From contig KL647296.1 of NCBI GenBank assembly GCA_000727475.1, positions 3,480,444 through 3,544,443 of the forward strand: a stretch of DNA of 64,000 nt, given 5' to 3'. Below, piece by piece: positions 38,601-53,900 of this stretch. Under the pieces are notes generated by a model. The model saw nothing but the letters and a program-made list of their open reading frames with translations. It was not told the DNA's origin and searched no databases. This DNA is from Sarcocystis neurona (taxonomy: Eukaryota; Apicomplexa; Conoidasida; Eucoccidiorida; Sarcocystidae). Numbering within the stretch: position 1 is the stretch's first letter; each line of letters starts with the position of its first letter. Made by a program: the position numbers and the translations under genes.

Positions 38601-41600
38601 TGAAAGGAGAGATAGAGAGGGACAGGAAGAAGACGAAAAGGAAAAGGGACAAAACAGCGACACGAGCATAAAAGAGAAGGCAGCGTCTACGTGAGTGTAG
38701 ATCTTCACAGGCCCACATATGTATGTGTACATACATGTATTCACACGCACACATACATACACATACATACGCACATATATATACATACATATGTATGTGT
38801 ATACAGCTGCATGTACACATGTCTGTTCTGCGCTGTTAATGCCCGCCAGTGGTATATATGTAAAACAACCAACATACATACGTATGTGCCCTCCTCCCTT
38901 TCTGCTATGTGTCTCGGTCTCTCTTCTTCTTCTTCTCCTCCTTTTACCCTCTCGTCTGTCCCTTCTGTTCTCGCTTCTCTCTCCTCTCAACGTGAATAGA
39001 GGAGGAGCCTTACTCCTGTTGAAGTAACTGGTCTGCTGCTGCTGTACTGGCTGCTGCAGCAACTGCTGCGGTAACTGCTGCTGTTGCTGTTGCTCTATCT
39101 GCTACTGTTGCTGTTGCTTAAATACTGCTGATGCTGTAACTGCCGCTGTAACTGTTGCTGTTGTTGTAACTGCTGTCGCTATGACTGCTGCTGTTGCTGT
39201 CGTGACTGCTGCTGCTGTAAGTGGTGCTGTTGCTGCTGCTGTAGCCGCTGCTGCTGCAACTCCTATTGTAACTGCTGCTGTTGCTGCTGCTGTCGCTGCT
39301 GTGTGGGGTGTCGCAGCTACGGAATATGGTCACGCACTACGACAAAATGAACCAAGCGCTTTCTGAGAGGCCTACGCGTCTGCTGCCCTTCGCAGAATTT
39401 GTTAAAACATACAAATACACGAAAAGTCAACTCGACGAACTCGACCACTGCAAGGTACTCTGCCCTCCCAGCAGCAGCGTCCCGCCCTGTCTCTCCTCCC
39501 CGTTCTCCTCCTACTTCTCTTCTTCGTCTTTCTCACCACCTACGTCTGTCCCGTCTCCCTTTCCCGCTTCTTTTTGTCCGTTTTTCTTCTCCTGTCTCGT
39601 CTTGCCGTCTCGTCTCCTCTCCTTGCGAGTCTCTTCTTTTCGTCTCCTTTTTCGCTCTGTCTGGAAGGCCCTCGGTGTCTGCATGCGGTCTGCTTGTCTT
39701 TTCTTGGCCTTCCTCGGAAAAGGATGAGAAACGCGAAGAAGTGCGACCTGCATTACTGTTCAGGATCCTATATATACATCTTCCTCCACTTTTCCTCCGC
39801 AAATGTTAACCACAATTATACAGAGATCTACCAGAAAGTTTGCGTGCGCACCGAGTATCAACTGCAAGAAAATGACTCGATTTCACTCGACTTCAGCGCC
39901 CAAAACACACTTCGTTTTGCACCAAGGTATATATACATGCATATTCGGCATATACATCTACACGTCTATATATATATATTCTATGTATACACACATATAT
40001 ATCTATAAAACTAAACTCATACCTATACATATACATATATATACATATATATATGTGTATCGAATGTGTACAGTATTGCCAATACATCTGTAGATGTACA
40101 TCTATATAAATATATATATATATATATATATGTATATGTAGTATCTCTCCATATATATACAGTTGCGTACGTATATATATGTACAATATGTCACATGTAT
40201 ATATACTTTGCCAATAGATGTGTCATATGTATAAATATATATATATATATATATATATGTGCATACATATTTTCTTTGCATATACATCTACATCTATGTA
40301 GCCTCTGTCTTTCTGTCTGTTTCTTCGTCTCTTTTCTGTTTTCCTTTCTTTCTCTTTAAATGGATATGTGTGCGTGTGGGTGCGAATGTTTGGCAGACAA
40401 CTGCAGATGATATGCTTTCTTTGTTGAAGTTATACGAAGTGAGAGAAGGGGTGGAAGACGCGATTCTGCTGGAGAATTTAAACAGAAGCGCCGCTCTGTT
40501 TGAGAGAGAAAAACTCCTGGGTGCTTCTGAGCATATACGGTGAGAGAAGTGCATGCAGTCTAAATTTGTTTGTTCACACTCTTTTTTCTCCTTATCTTCA
40601 TCAATACCTGCACTCCCTTTGTGTGGAAGATATCCCCACACTCATAGCGGTGCCAAAACGTTTACACAGCCCTCTTCCCCTCTCCCTCTACATATTCACA
40701 CATATATATTTATATTCACATACGTATACATAATTATGTATATATATAGGTGTATGTAAACCTCCCTTCTATGTGTCACAGTTTCTAATTCCGCATATAT
40801 TTATATATATGTATGTGTGTAAATCTCTCTTTGATACGCTGCTGTTTCTGTAGCCACATACACTATTACATATATATATATGAAAAATTCTCTTTCATAC
40901 TCCGCAGCTTCTGATGGGATATCTATTAATACACACATCTATGTATATATGTTAACTTCTCTTTCATGTGCGGCAATTTTTGATGATATGTATATATATA
41001 CATATGTACTTCTTTGGCACAAAAAGTCTGACGTACGTCATTGCTACGTTTATTTTTTGTGAGTATGTGAATATGGCTGAGTATTGACGTACATCCGGCA
41101 ATTTGAGAAGGATGCTCACGCACACGTTTCTTCCCATGAGTAGATCTAAATGGCTAAATTTCCTCGCCTCTCTGCCTTCCCTTCCGTCTCTGTCCACGTC
41201 TTCTTCCTGTCCGTCTATGCCCCTCATTTTCCTTTTTTGGTTCTTCCTTGAAAACGAAGGCCAACTGTATTTGCTTGAAAGTTCAGCGGCGTTGTACATA
41301 GGTGTGTATATATGCAGAAGAAAGACCTGCATCAACCAGCAACGCAGATATGTGCCTCTTCTTCCTCGCCAGCCAACTACCTCTCCAAATACGTGTATAC
41401 GTGTCCACTTCCACAAAAAGACACGGCGGTCGTCTCTCATATATATATATATATTGTCTATGTAGACATATGTATAGGTGTGTACAGACACGTGTCTTCC
41501 TCTCTCTTTTTTTGCATCCTTTCATATACGTGCATGCGAGAACATTTATATATATAAATACTTGCGTGCTGCAGTTGGTCAAAGAGTCCTGCACTACGAT

Positions 41601-42356
41601 GTGGAAGAGTCGCTTGGCATTACGTTTAAATACCAGCTGCTGTATTTTCATGGACGTTTATGTATATTTATATATATACCTTATACATATCGAAGGCATA
41701 CACACATATATATATTTATGTGCGTGTATGTATGTGTGTGTATATACACGTAGAGAGAGCAAGAGCGACAGCAGAAGAAGGAGACAGTGCACATACATAA
41801 ACATATATATGGGATTTGGGCAGTATCTGCACGACATGCATACAGTATTTACAAATATATATATATATATATATATAGGCACATATATCTATTCGCAGGT
41901 GTCCCACTGCCCATCACTTTTCTTCAAGCCTCTCTTCACATCACGCCCACATATATATATATGTGTATGCGTACGTACCCGTATGTGTTTATATATATAT
42001 ATATATGTATATGTATACATATATACATGTGTACATATGTACATATATGTATTTATATATGTGTATAACTGTATGTTTATATGTGTATATGTGTATATAT
42101 CTATCTATCTATACATACATATATATGTATACGTAAATGTATATATATATATATGTATACGTATAAATGTGTATGTGTGCATATGTACGCTCACGTTTGA
42201 ATCGTTGGACGGCATTCGTAAATTTGCTGCGCAGCAAACATCTGGACGAAATGCTCGTGGAGTTAAAACAAAAGAGCGAACAAATCGAAAGAGATTCAAA
42301 AGCGATCGTCGGAGAACTTTCTGAAGGTAGTCCCTCCAAAACTGCTGCAACAGCAA

Positions 42357-42406
<50 letters not shown>

Positions 42407-44888
42407 GCGACACCAGCAGCAGCAGCAACAGCAGCAGCAGCAGTAACAGTAGCGACCGCACTTGTGCTGGGCATACATATATATATATATATAAAGGCAA
42501 GTTTGCTTTGTCTGTATGTGGTTGCTTGCTCTCTGTATACATATGTACATATAAATTCATCTGTGCAGTCGCGCGCGTACACCACGTGAGTCCTTAGGAA
42601 GGACGAGGACTAGAATGTTCAACGACACTTTAAGCAGTCTGCGCCTCCTTTTCCCTTGCACCTGCTGGTTTTACTCTCTCTATATAACTTTGCTGGGGTC
42701 TCTCGCTCTATATACATATATCTATAACTTTACTTACGAGTGTGTAGAGCAACCTGCGTAGACGTGTCAAGATCAGGCAGAATCAAAGGTGCACACGTGT
42801 ATATAAACATATATATACACGTAACATATATATATACACATATTCATATATATATATACACATATACATATATACACATATACATATATACACATATACA
42901 TATATATACACATATACATATCTTTATATATGTGTACATATACATACACGCATAAATATGTATATCTACTCTGTACATACATATTGTATATATACATACT
43001 GATACGCGTATGTATACATCAATTGATAAACAAAGAGGCCCAAGTGAATATCATACAGTTATAGATATATCTATAAATATCTGCATACACATTATATATG
43101 TATGAAAATATATGCGTACACATAGATCTATACACATCTCTCTCTCTCTCTCTATATATATATATACAAATGAATACATACAACTCTATACAGATATTAA
43201 ATACGTACTCACCTGCTGTGTTCATATAAATATATTTGATTGCTCTGTAGTGTAGGTCCATACACCGGCATATATATGCAAGAGGAAATCATTTACACAT
43301 TTTAACGCAACACACACATATAAAGAGGAAGAGAGACATTTATACATACGTGAACAAAAGTATAGATATACATATACGCATATGTGTATGTGTATGTATA
43401 TAGGTATTAAACATACATATATATATATATACAGAGAGAGAGAGAGACAGAAAGACTCACATGTGTACGTATATATATATATATACATATATATGTGCAG
43501 GTGTATATGTATTAGGTGTATATATATATATATAAATGAGAGAAACTCGTATATACACATGCATACAAATATATATAGACGTGTATGGATATGTGTAGGT
43601 ATACACGTATTAGGCATAGATATACGTACGTGCAGACATATAGATATATATGCGTATACATAGAGTCACACAGTTACACTAATATACAGGTGTACATATA
43701 CATATATGTATATATATATACATGTACATATATACACACATACACATACATATATATATATACACGTAGACACTCACATACATACCAGCGCTAGCACACC
43801 GACATACATATATACTCGCGTACATAAAGAGGTACAAAGATTTGTTTACGTACATATATATATATATATATATGTTATTTGTATACGTGCGTACATGAGT
43901 ATGTTTACAGTGTTGTCTACGTAGATATGTATATATATGTATATATGTATATAAGTAAATATAAAGACTTGTCTACCTACATAAATATATACATATATAT
44001 ATGTAAAGATATATATAGACTTTTCTACATATATATATATATATTTACAGAGGCACAGACAAACATATATATCTCTCTATCTAACTATCTATCTATGTGC
44101 ATATATATATATATATATATATGTAGTCACCTTGGTACAACGACATCCATACATACATACGTACACAAGTATATACAGAGACTTGCCTATATATTTACAT
44201 CTATTTATATGTAGAGAGACACACACATAGAGAGGTCTACATATGCAGCGCCCCAACTACAGCAGTCACAGTTTTCTCGCTGCCTCCCCTCTGTACACAA
44301 ATGTCGGAAGATCGCAGATGAAAAGGGAGAGGTTCGTCTCTCTCTATGTGTGTGGGTATACACGTGAAAAAGTGTGGGTGGCTTTACACTGGTCATTTGC
44401 AGAGCAATTTATGAACGTTAAATTGATGGAAGCTGCGCTGGACGTCCTGAGCTCCCTAAATAAATATGACCGCCAAATAGAGGCGCTGCATGCGAAAGCA
44501 ACGACCCTGCAAGAGACGCAGCAGCTCCTCAGCGGCGAGGCTGCCTTCCTCTTCAAAAGCACCGAAGCCGCCCGCCGTCTCATCAGGCCCAAGCATAAAC
44601 TCTGGGCTACCGTTCATGAGCTGCAGCTTGCTGCTGCCAAGGTAAGTGCATCTTATCCTCTTCTTTTCTGCCTTTCTCTTGCTGTCTCCGTCTCTTCCTA
44701 TCAGCTCGGAATCGTCTCCGTCTGTCTCGCGAGGGTGAAGTCGCCGCCGTCTCGCATGGAGACGGGGCAGTGCAGACGGGGAGACAGCAAGGAGACTGAG
44801 ACAGCAAAATATAGCAACACACGCAGATATGTATGCTAATTGACATTCTTGCTTCGCCGAGAGTCTACCTAACATATATAGACATGCC

Positions 44889-44920
<32 letters not shown>

Positions 44921-47900
44921 GCCACATACACGGAAAGAACATTTCCACATGAAGACCCGTATGTATAAGTATATGCGCACATGCGTACACACCTACATGC
45001 ATATATATATATATACACGCATACACACACACATATGTATATATACTTACAGGCGTGTCTACATACATATATATATATATATGTGTATAAGTACTCCTAT
45101 CGTATAGATGCGTATACGTGTATATATATATATGTATATATATAGGCCGCAGAGAAATACTTGTACACATGTATGTACATATCGATAGCACACATTTATA
45201 TATTTATGTCTACACATACATATAGATCGATAAACATACGTATGTATATATCTTCTACACATAGATATCAATGCCAGGTAGACATATACATATGCAGATA
45301 TATGTGTACACACGCCTCCCCGACTACCTCTCTATTAATATCTATTCGGAGAAGATATTTATATATATATATATATATGCTTATTTATCCCTGCATTGAT
45401 ATCTATGTGTAGAAGATATATACATACGTATGTTTATCGATCTATATGTATGTGTAGACATAAATATATAAATGTGTGCTATCGATATGTACATACATGT
45501 GTACAAGTATTTCTCTGCGGCCTATATATATACATGTATACATGTACATATATATATGTATACGCATACATGTATATATATATATGTACACATAGATCCG
45601 TAAACACAGGTATACAATATGCAGCACTTGTGGAAAGATATTGAGGTACACAGAGATAGACAATCATGAATGAACTCCTGGAGTAAATAAAAAGAGACGC
45701 AGACGTGCCTTCACTCCCAGGGATATGAATACGAATATATATATATATATATTGCAAGGGAGAAATGTTTGTAGGCCTCCCTCTTCAGTTTTCCGTTCCC
45801 TTCTTCACAGTCCCTCTCTTTTCTCGATTTCTCTCTTTTTTTTCGTTTCTTCTCCCGTCCCTCTATCTCTCATCCTCTATACGAAGTCTTGCATATATAC
45901 GTGCATGTAAACACGCAGTTTCCTGCACACAAATATATATATATATATATGTGCACTTGCCCACACTGTAACACATGACGGAGGGACTCATATATATTTG
46001 AACCTGTAAAAACCCACGCACACACACATACCTAGACAGCTACGTAGATACCACCGCATGCAGAGCGAGGTAGACACGCGCGTTCACTAAAATATTTTCC
46101 TGCGTGTCTCTCTGTCTCTATACATATATACATATATATATATGTATGTGTGGTGGTAGACAGAGGGAGGGGCCGATAGGAACATTGATACAGGGAGAAA
46201 AAGAGAAAAGAACATAAATACATATATATATGTGTGTATATGTAGATTTCCGTTTGCTTCGTGGACTCGTATACAAATATCTGCCTATCTTCCTTTCTAT
46301 ATATGTATAGAAAGAGGGACAGAGAAGCTGCGTCGCTTTCTCGTTGTTCTCTATATCATTCGACGGACCTCTACCTTATCTCTCGCAGTCTCTTGTATTT
46401 CCTCCTCTGTATTTCTTTCTTCCTATATATATACGCGTAGGGATATAGTAAGCACACAGAATATATATTTGTGTCCATCCGCAGGCAGAGACATATATAT
46501 ATCCTCCTCCGCACACGTCTCCTTCCGCCTACATTTCTTTCTCTTCCTGTCTCAATATCTTTACATTGTTTTCCTATTTGTCCCTCTATCAATCTATCTT
46601 TATATTATATGTGAGTCTTCGAAACAAGCGACAACGTCTACGTTCACGTGGGCGTATATGTCATTGCCTCTCTATCCTTCTCTCTCTATATATATACATA
46701 TATATATGTGCGTATGTACTCACCTATTTATCTCTCTGTGCATATACATATATATATATATTTATACGTTCACATTTATATACATATGAAACGTACACAT
46801 ATAAATGTGTTTCTCTCTCTCTATCGCTCCCCCTGTCTCTATATATGTAGAGGCCTGCATACATCTCTATCAACACATATGCATGTGTATATATATAAAT
46901 ATTTACTTGTTCGCATGCATGTGAGTAGATGAAGTGGCGTACTATAGTAGGGATCCCTACTGTAGAATGCGAAGTACACATTACCGAGGCCTCCCACCCT
47001 GAGCAACCCATTTCCTTTCTTTTTCTCCTTTCCTCCCTATCTCTCTCTTTTTCTCTCTGTGTGTACCTCCCGTTTTTCCCCGCACACTGCTGAAAACGCT
47101 ATTGTCCTTCTCTCTATGTGTATAGACATATACCTACGAAGAGCTAGACATATATATATATATATACCTGTCTATATATGTATATATAGAGAGAGTAGTC
47201 TTCTACATATACGTATATGTATGTATATGTGTGTATATGTCTGCGGGCCTCTTTTCTTCCTTTCTATGAATGCTGCTCCTTCCCTTCCTTCTAAGAGAGG
47301 AAATCGAACGTACACCCCGTGCTCTGCAGCGGGACAAATACATACGCAGAGAGATCTGCAGGTGTTAAAATTTCCTCTTCCGAGGGTGAGGACCCTTTTT
47401 GTCTCCCTATATTTCTTCTTCCCGTTTTCTTCTCTTCGCGTCTTCCTCCTCTCCTTCGCCCTGTCTCTCCCTGTCTCTGCACTCCTTTTCTCTCTCTCCG
47501 TGTCTCCTTCTCTTCCGGTGTCTCCTCCTCTCCCGGTGTCTCCGTCTCTCCCGCTCTGTTCCTCTTCTGCCCCGGACCGGACGAGACACGTCTCCTGGCA
47601 GCATTTTCCTCCCTTTCTGTTTCCTTTTCCCTTGCCCCTCTCTTCGTGTCTCTCCGTCTCCTTCTCTGCGTCTGGGAGGCCAGCAGCAAAAGCGCCGCTC
47701 TGTGTGTGGGGAATATCTTTCTGTGTAGTGGGAGAGCGAGGATGTGAGGGAGCTCCTCCCGCAGGAGATCGAAAGTAAAGTGAAAGAGTTCGAAAAGGCT
47801 CTCCAATACCTGGAAAGGGAACTGCCCCACGACCCCGTCGCCCTTTCCCTGCAAGAGTCTGTGAAGACGTGGAAGATGCGTCTCTCCTGCATTTTTCATG

Positions 47901-50900
47901 TCTGCAACCCCGCCTTGAAACAGAGACACTGGGAGAAGCTGCTTCGGTTTCTCAGGTAATAACAGAAAAGTTTTCTTCACGTTTCCTTCTGCTCGAAAAC
48001 ACAAACACACACACATATACGCATATATGGAAAGAACTCTACTTATCGACGTATCTACACGTCAAAGCCTCTTCCATCCCGATGACACGTACAGGCGTGC
48101 GGATATATGTGTAGATACGTACGTATCTTACACGCATATACACATATATATATATATAGAGAGAGAGAGGGAAATACAGATATAGTGTGTGTGTGTGTAT
48201 ATATATGTATATATATATATGTATATGTGTACAGAGAGAGTCGCAGGAGGTGGATGCAGGTGCATAGAGATATATTCCTATATATATGGACACACATACG
48301 CATGTTTATTTATCTATATGTATGCGTGTGTAGAATCTACGTAGATACGTATGTATGTACATACGTACATATATATATATATATATATATGGGTATGCCT
48401 ATACGCATATGGATGTACATATACATATTTGTGTGAACATACGCCCAGGTGTAGATGGTTGGAGTATTGATATTGAAATATACCTCTATGAGTATACAGA
48501 CGTGTATACTCATACATGTTTTGACATATTTATCTCTATCTTCACGTATGAGTACGTACGTATATATCTGTACCTATATGTACGTGTATGCGTATGCACG
48601 TATCTACAGATATATGCTCACCTATGTACGTACAACCATACACACACATATATTCCATATACACATACATATATGTATACGTATAATATATATATGTCTA
48701 TATCTGCATTTACATCTATATATATATATATGTGTATACATATATATATATATATCTACATATATGTGGGTATACACGTGCATTCTTAAGTACGTATCTA
48801 CATATATACACACCTATGTATGTATATATATATCCACATACACATATATATCAGTATCTATTTATATCTGTTTCTATATCTTCATCCATATCTCTCTCTC
48901 TATGTATATATATGGATATATTTATATATATATGTAAATATATATCTATGGGTATACACATGCGTGAGTATGTACGGATCTACATATATATACACGCATG
49001 TATGTACGAAGATGCGTACAGACCCATGTATACAGATCTGCATTTATATATATGGGTACTATGCATACCCATATATATACACACACATGTATATACATAT
49101 ATATATACATACATACATATATCTGTTTATCTGTATATATATATATGTATATACATGTATCTACGTATATATGTATCTACATATATGTACGCGCAGACAC
49201 GTGCACGCACATCTGTGTGTGTATGTACTGGTACATGCATATATATGTATCTCTCTCTCTGTATATATATATATATATGTATACATGTGTATGTACACCT
49301 ATGTATACATATATATTTATATGTACGTGTATGTACACCCCAGTATACATATATATATGTGGGAATGCTGAGCTACATGTACTACATTGCCGCATTTGCA
49401 GCACTTCGACAAAACAGAAGAAATATACTTCCCTGTGTTGTCATACAAATATTTCTGTATACTTGCATTCGACTCTCTCTCTATAATCATATATATATAT
49501 ATGTACATACGCGTAGGTGCATATACGGGTATATGATATATATATATATATAACATACCTGCCAGTAAAGATACGCATAGAGATGCGTACATATGTGTAC
49601 GGGAGATTTGCGTCAGATATCTCCGAATAAATATTTGCATGCAAGGCAGACACTTGCATACACTCATCCATACATATATATATGTGTGTAGTTTTGTAGG
49701 TGGACATACATATGTGTGTGGGCCGCCGGGAGGAGATTTTGCTGCCCATGGAGAGTTTTTCTACCGAGTCCTACTCAAAAATGAGAAACTTCTTGCCCGA
49801 CGTCCTACACTGCCCTCTCTGCTTCTCTCTCTCTTTAAATAAATATATATACATATAAACATGCAAGTACTTATGTATCGGTATACACTCCCTTCAATTT
49901 CTCCCTCTGTGTGTGGACGTGCTGCGCCCCTATTATACCCATCTCTCCGCCTTCTTCTACATCTACAGAGATCCACATATAGACACGCATATTTTGGTGT
50001 CTATATATATATATATATGTACGTACCGACGGTATCGGGTGTTTCTCACTCTCTCTATATACATAAGTTCATATATACGAATATGTATATGCATGTGTAT
50101 TCATATATATATATATATATATATTTATGTGTATACGCGTGTCTCCTCATATATAGATGTACGTACATACACATGTACATATATATATATATATGTATTT
50201 AGATCTCTATTTCTTTCTTTCCCTCTGTCGTTCTCTTCCTTTGTGTCTATTTTTACCAATCTCCAAATATATATATTTATTTATATCTCTTCGTGTCTCC
50301 CTGTGTCTCCCTGTAGATCTACGCATATTTCTGTATCTCTTCGTTTTCGTTGTCTGAGAAGGGGAACACACTCCTAGACGGGTTTTCCACGTCTCAAAGA
50401 TAAAACTATCAAATTCCCTTTTCATCAATATAAATCTGTACCTACAATTTCTGACAGACAGACAGATATATACATATTTACGTATTTACTAGATATATGT
50501 ACTTGTGTACATTTGCTATATGTCTACCTATCTATGAATTTCCTGTGTATCTCTTTATCTCTCTACCCATCTCCTTCTCTCCCCACACACAGATATATAT
50601 ATATATATGTGTACGCAATAGGTTTTCCATCAATATATATCTATATATACATTTATACACATATGCATATACATATGTGTTAAGTTTATATATGTATTAT
50701 ATATCTGTGTGTGTATATATATATGTATATATCCCTCTCTCTCTCTATATACACATGTATATAGATCTGTACATATATATATATCTTTATTCATTGTACG
50801 TGTATGCACTACTTATACACATACATATATGTATATATATGTATACATATACATACAAAAATACATATATTTCCACCAGTATACATCTATACACACATAT

Positions 50901-53900
50901 ATATATGTATACGCGTATAGATATAAATATTTGTTAATTTATTCACTGTCTATATATTATCTCTCTCTATCTCTCTATGTATCTGTCTATATACGTATAT
51001 ATATACACACACACACACCAATATACATTCACATATTATATATATATGTTAACCTTATTTAGGTAGTATCTCCCTCCCTCTATCTTCCTCTATTTATCTA
51101 TTTGTATACGAATACCTACACATATGTGCGACTACGTCCTGCAGGTGGGTAATATACTCAAAAGTTTGTGTGTCACTTCTTTTCGCGGACTTTCTATCTA
51201 CGTGTATCTCCGCGTCTTTTTTGGTGAACTTCCGGTATGACGACGTCTCTTTTTTTCCACGACCTCTTCTTCTCTTCTTTTCGGATTTTCATCAATTTTC
51301 CTCTTCCTTTCAACGAAGAAGAAGACCTCCCCACATACATCTGCCCATGCGTCTCTATCTCTGTATTTATATATGGGACAGAAATAACAGACACCTGTAC
51401 ACATATACACACACATATATGTATATGTAGAAAGGAGATTAACGTGTTTGTGTACCTACGAATGCATCTACAGGCAGAACTATGTATATGCGTGTATATA
51501 AATATGCGCACAAATACATACATATATATGTAAGTATCTATCTACTCTTCTACATATAAATATATATATATGCATACGTGTGCACACATATTGATACATA
51601 CATTTATATGTATGTTCACATATTTGTGTCTTTCTATCCATCCATGACGCTTCCGTTAAAACAGACATATATATCAAATACTTCTGCCTGTACAGAGGTC
51701 TATACACATGAGTGGGCCCACAAATAGATATGTATATATCTGCTCCGAGTCTTTTCACTTCTATTCATATACGTATATATTGAAAAGCCAAAACTCCTCC
51801 CTTTCCCCTCTTCGAGTATAGGATGGACACAAATCCGCAGCAGACGGTGCAGCTGAAGCGTCTCGAGGAAGCCGGGGTGTACGAACACCGGGAGTTTGTA
51901 GCAGAGCTTTCGGCACAAGCTTCTGCTGAACATTCTCTCGAAATTACTCTCCAAAATATTCAAAGAGATTGGCAACGGGCCTCTTTTGTTGTCAAGCCCC
52001 TTCGAGATTCCCCGAATTATTTTCTATTCGGTATGTTCTCCCCTTCGTTCCAACCTGTTCACCTCCACACACACACCTACACCCGTATACATATATATGT
52101 ACGAAATATAATATAACACATATATGTACAGGAGAGAAAAAAAGAGAACACGTCTATCGTATTCCTATCTGTATGGAATTCAAAGAAATATATACATATA
52201 ATACATATAAATACGTATGTGTGTTTCATTCATATACATACGTACATATATATATATATATGCACAAGCGGAATATATATGTATGTCAATTAGATGTATC
52301 AAATGTGTACGTATATGTGCACGAAATAATCTTACCATGTATATATATAAGCACGTAACATAACCTAATATATATATATATATATGTATGTGTCACATAC
52401 ATATATATGTATATGTATATATATATATATGTATCTAAATACAGAAGTTTCTGTAACATGTGTATGCATGCGTACCGAATATATGTAGCATATATATATA
52501 TATAAATGTATCATATATGTATGTACGCAATCTATTGTAATATACATATACATATATATATAGAGAGAGAGGTTTATGTAACAAATATATGTGTGTGTAC
52601 TGACTTTGTGTAGCAAACGTACGTATGTAAGAGTGGTATATCATATACATATATATACATATGAAGTAGTTGACTGTGTGTGAAGTATATACGTACAGCG
52701 TAACTCTTCAATGGAAGTACATATTTGTATTTATAATTTCTGGCAGACATCTGCATTTATATATGTACAAAATTTATGTATACTGGTAAACGTGTATGCA
52801 GGAAACATAGATGTATATTACGTATTTGCCGAATATGGATTGACAGGGAGGAACCTGAGTAGATTTGCATGCAAAGATGCAGTATCCAGGAGAGCTGCAT
52901 ATATTTCGAGGTTTAATATAAGATAGCTAGAGATCCAGATAATCAGAAAGATACAGATATATGCACACATAGACTTGTATATTTATATATATAAATTCTT
53001 ATGAAAAGTAGAACAATGAGCAGTCTATCAGTCTGGGATTGAGAAGGATGGCTGGGGCATCAAAAGTGTGGAGTGATGCAGCAACAGCAGCAGAAAATCG
53101 GGCAGAGTGCCACTGAAGAAGATCTCTACGGCGTCGCGTGTGTGCTTCTGCTGTCGCTGCTGCTACTACGACTGGTCCTCCTGCTGGTGCTGTACCTGCT
53201 GCTCCTGGTGTGACTGCCGCTGCCTCTTTCTCTTGTTCCTTTTCTGTTGCACTTCTTTGCACGCGCATTCCTCGCCGAGTTCCTGCCGATAAATCCGAAG
53301 GAATTTAGAATTTCCCTTCGAAGACGTCTGAGGACGACATTTGCGACAGAGTCACGTGTCCCCCTGCGTCGTGCTGCGCTGCTGTCAACTTTCTCCCGCT
53401 GCTGCTGCTGCTGAAACGTCTGAGTATTCGTCTACGTGTGTCAGAGAGGTGCTGCAGCAGTTTTTGCTGCCGCCACCAGAGAGGGATACCACAACAGAGA
53501 GATAAGAAAGGCAAGAAGAAAGGGGACGATAAAAAGACAAAGGAGACGAAGAGAAAGGCACAAAGAGAATTCGAAGACAGTGCAGGACAGACAAAAAGAA
53601 GAAGGGGGACAGACCCACACGCACAAAAAGGAGACACAGAGAGACCCGCACACATGCAAGCGGAGGGGGGCGAGGACGACGAACACAACGTGGACACGGA
53701 GAGGGAGAGAAGATGGGAGACAGAGAGATAAAGAGGCCAAGATAGACAGAGACAGGGAGACACGGAGACACGGAGACAGAGAGGCAGGAAGATGGGAAGA
53801 CAGGCAAACGAGGAGACACGGAGACGGGGAGAGGGGGAGACATGGAGACAGGGGGACAGGAAGACGGGGAGACAGGGAGATACGAAGACAGGGACACACG

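Larger units (their letters stand above)
35832..39316 (+). other. Intron 6
   Basis: About 3.5 kb. Contains a TCTCTCTCTGTATGTGTG minisatellite (35985-36260), TA/CA tracts (36890-37190), long pyrimidine-rich stretches (37290-38450), a purine-rich patch of opposite polarity (38470-38700) and a CTG tract running into the acceptor (39033-39305). A very strong pyrimidine tract plus CAG at 37480-37508 is a decoy: no exon there would fit the phase. Confidence 0.82.
42327..44402 (+). other. Intron 9
   Basis: About 2.1 kb. Begins with the CAG tract (42345-42455), then dense TA/CA and GAGA microsatellites from 42720 to 44230. Confidence 0.82.
44642..47728 (+). other. Intron 10
   Basis: About 3.1 kb. 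Contains the perfect 143-bp inverted repeat (45132-45535), TA/CA tracts throughout 44880-47220, and a pyrimidine-rich stretch (47390-47660) before the acceptor. Confidence 0.85.

Noticed and set aside
41560..41660. Non-repetitive island in intron 8 as an extra exon
   Set aside because: The phase needed between exons 8 and 9 runs into a TAA, and the tail helix spacing is already complete.
49720..49840. Frame [17 protein letters not shown] in intron 11 as a dynein exon
   Set aside because: Spacing between exons 11 and 12 matches homologues exactly, and the island would not fit the phase 2 to phase 2 join; probably chance.
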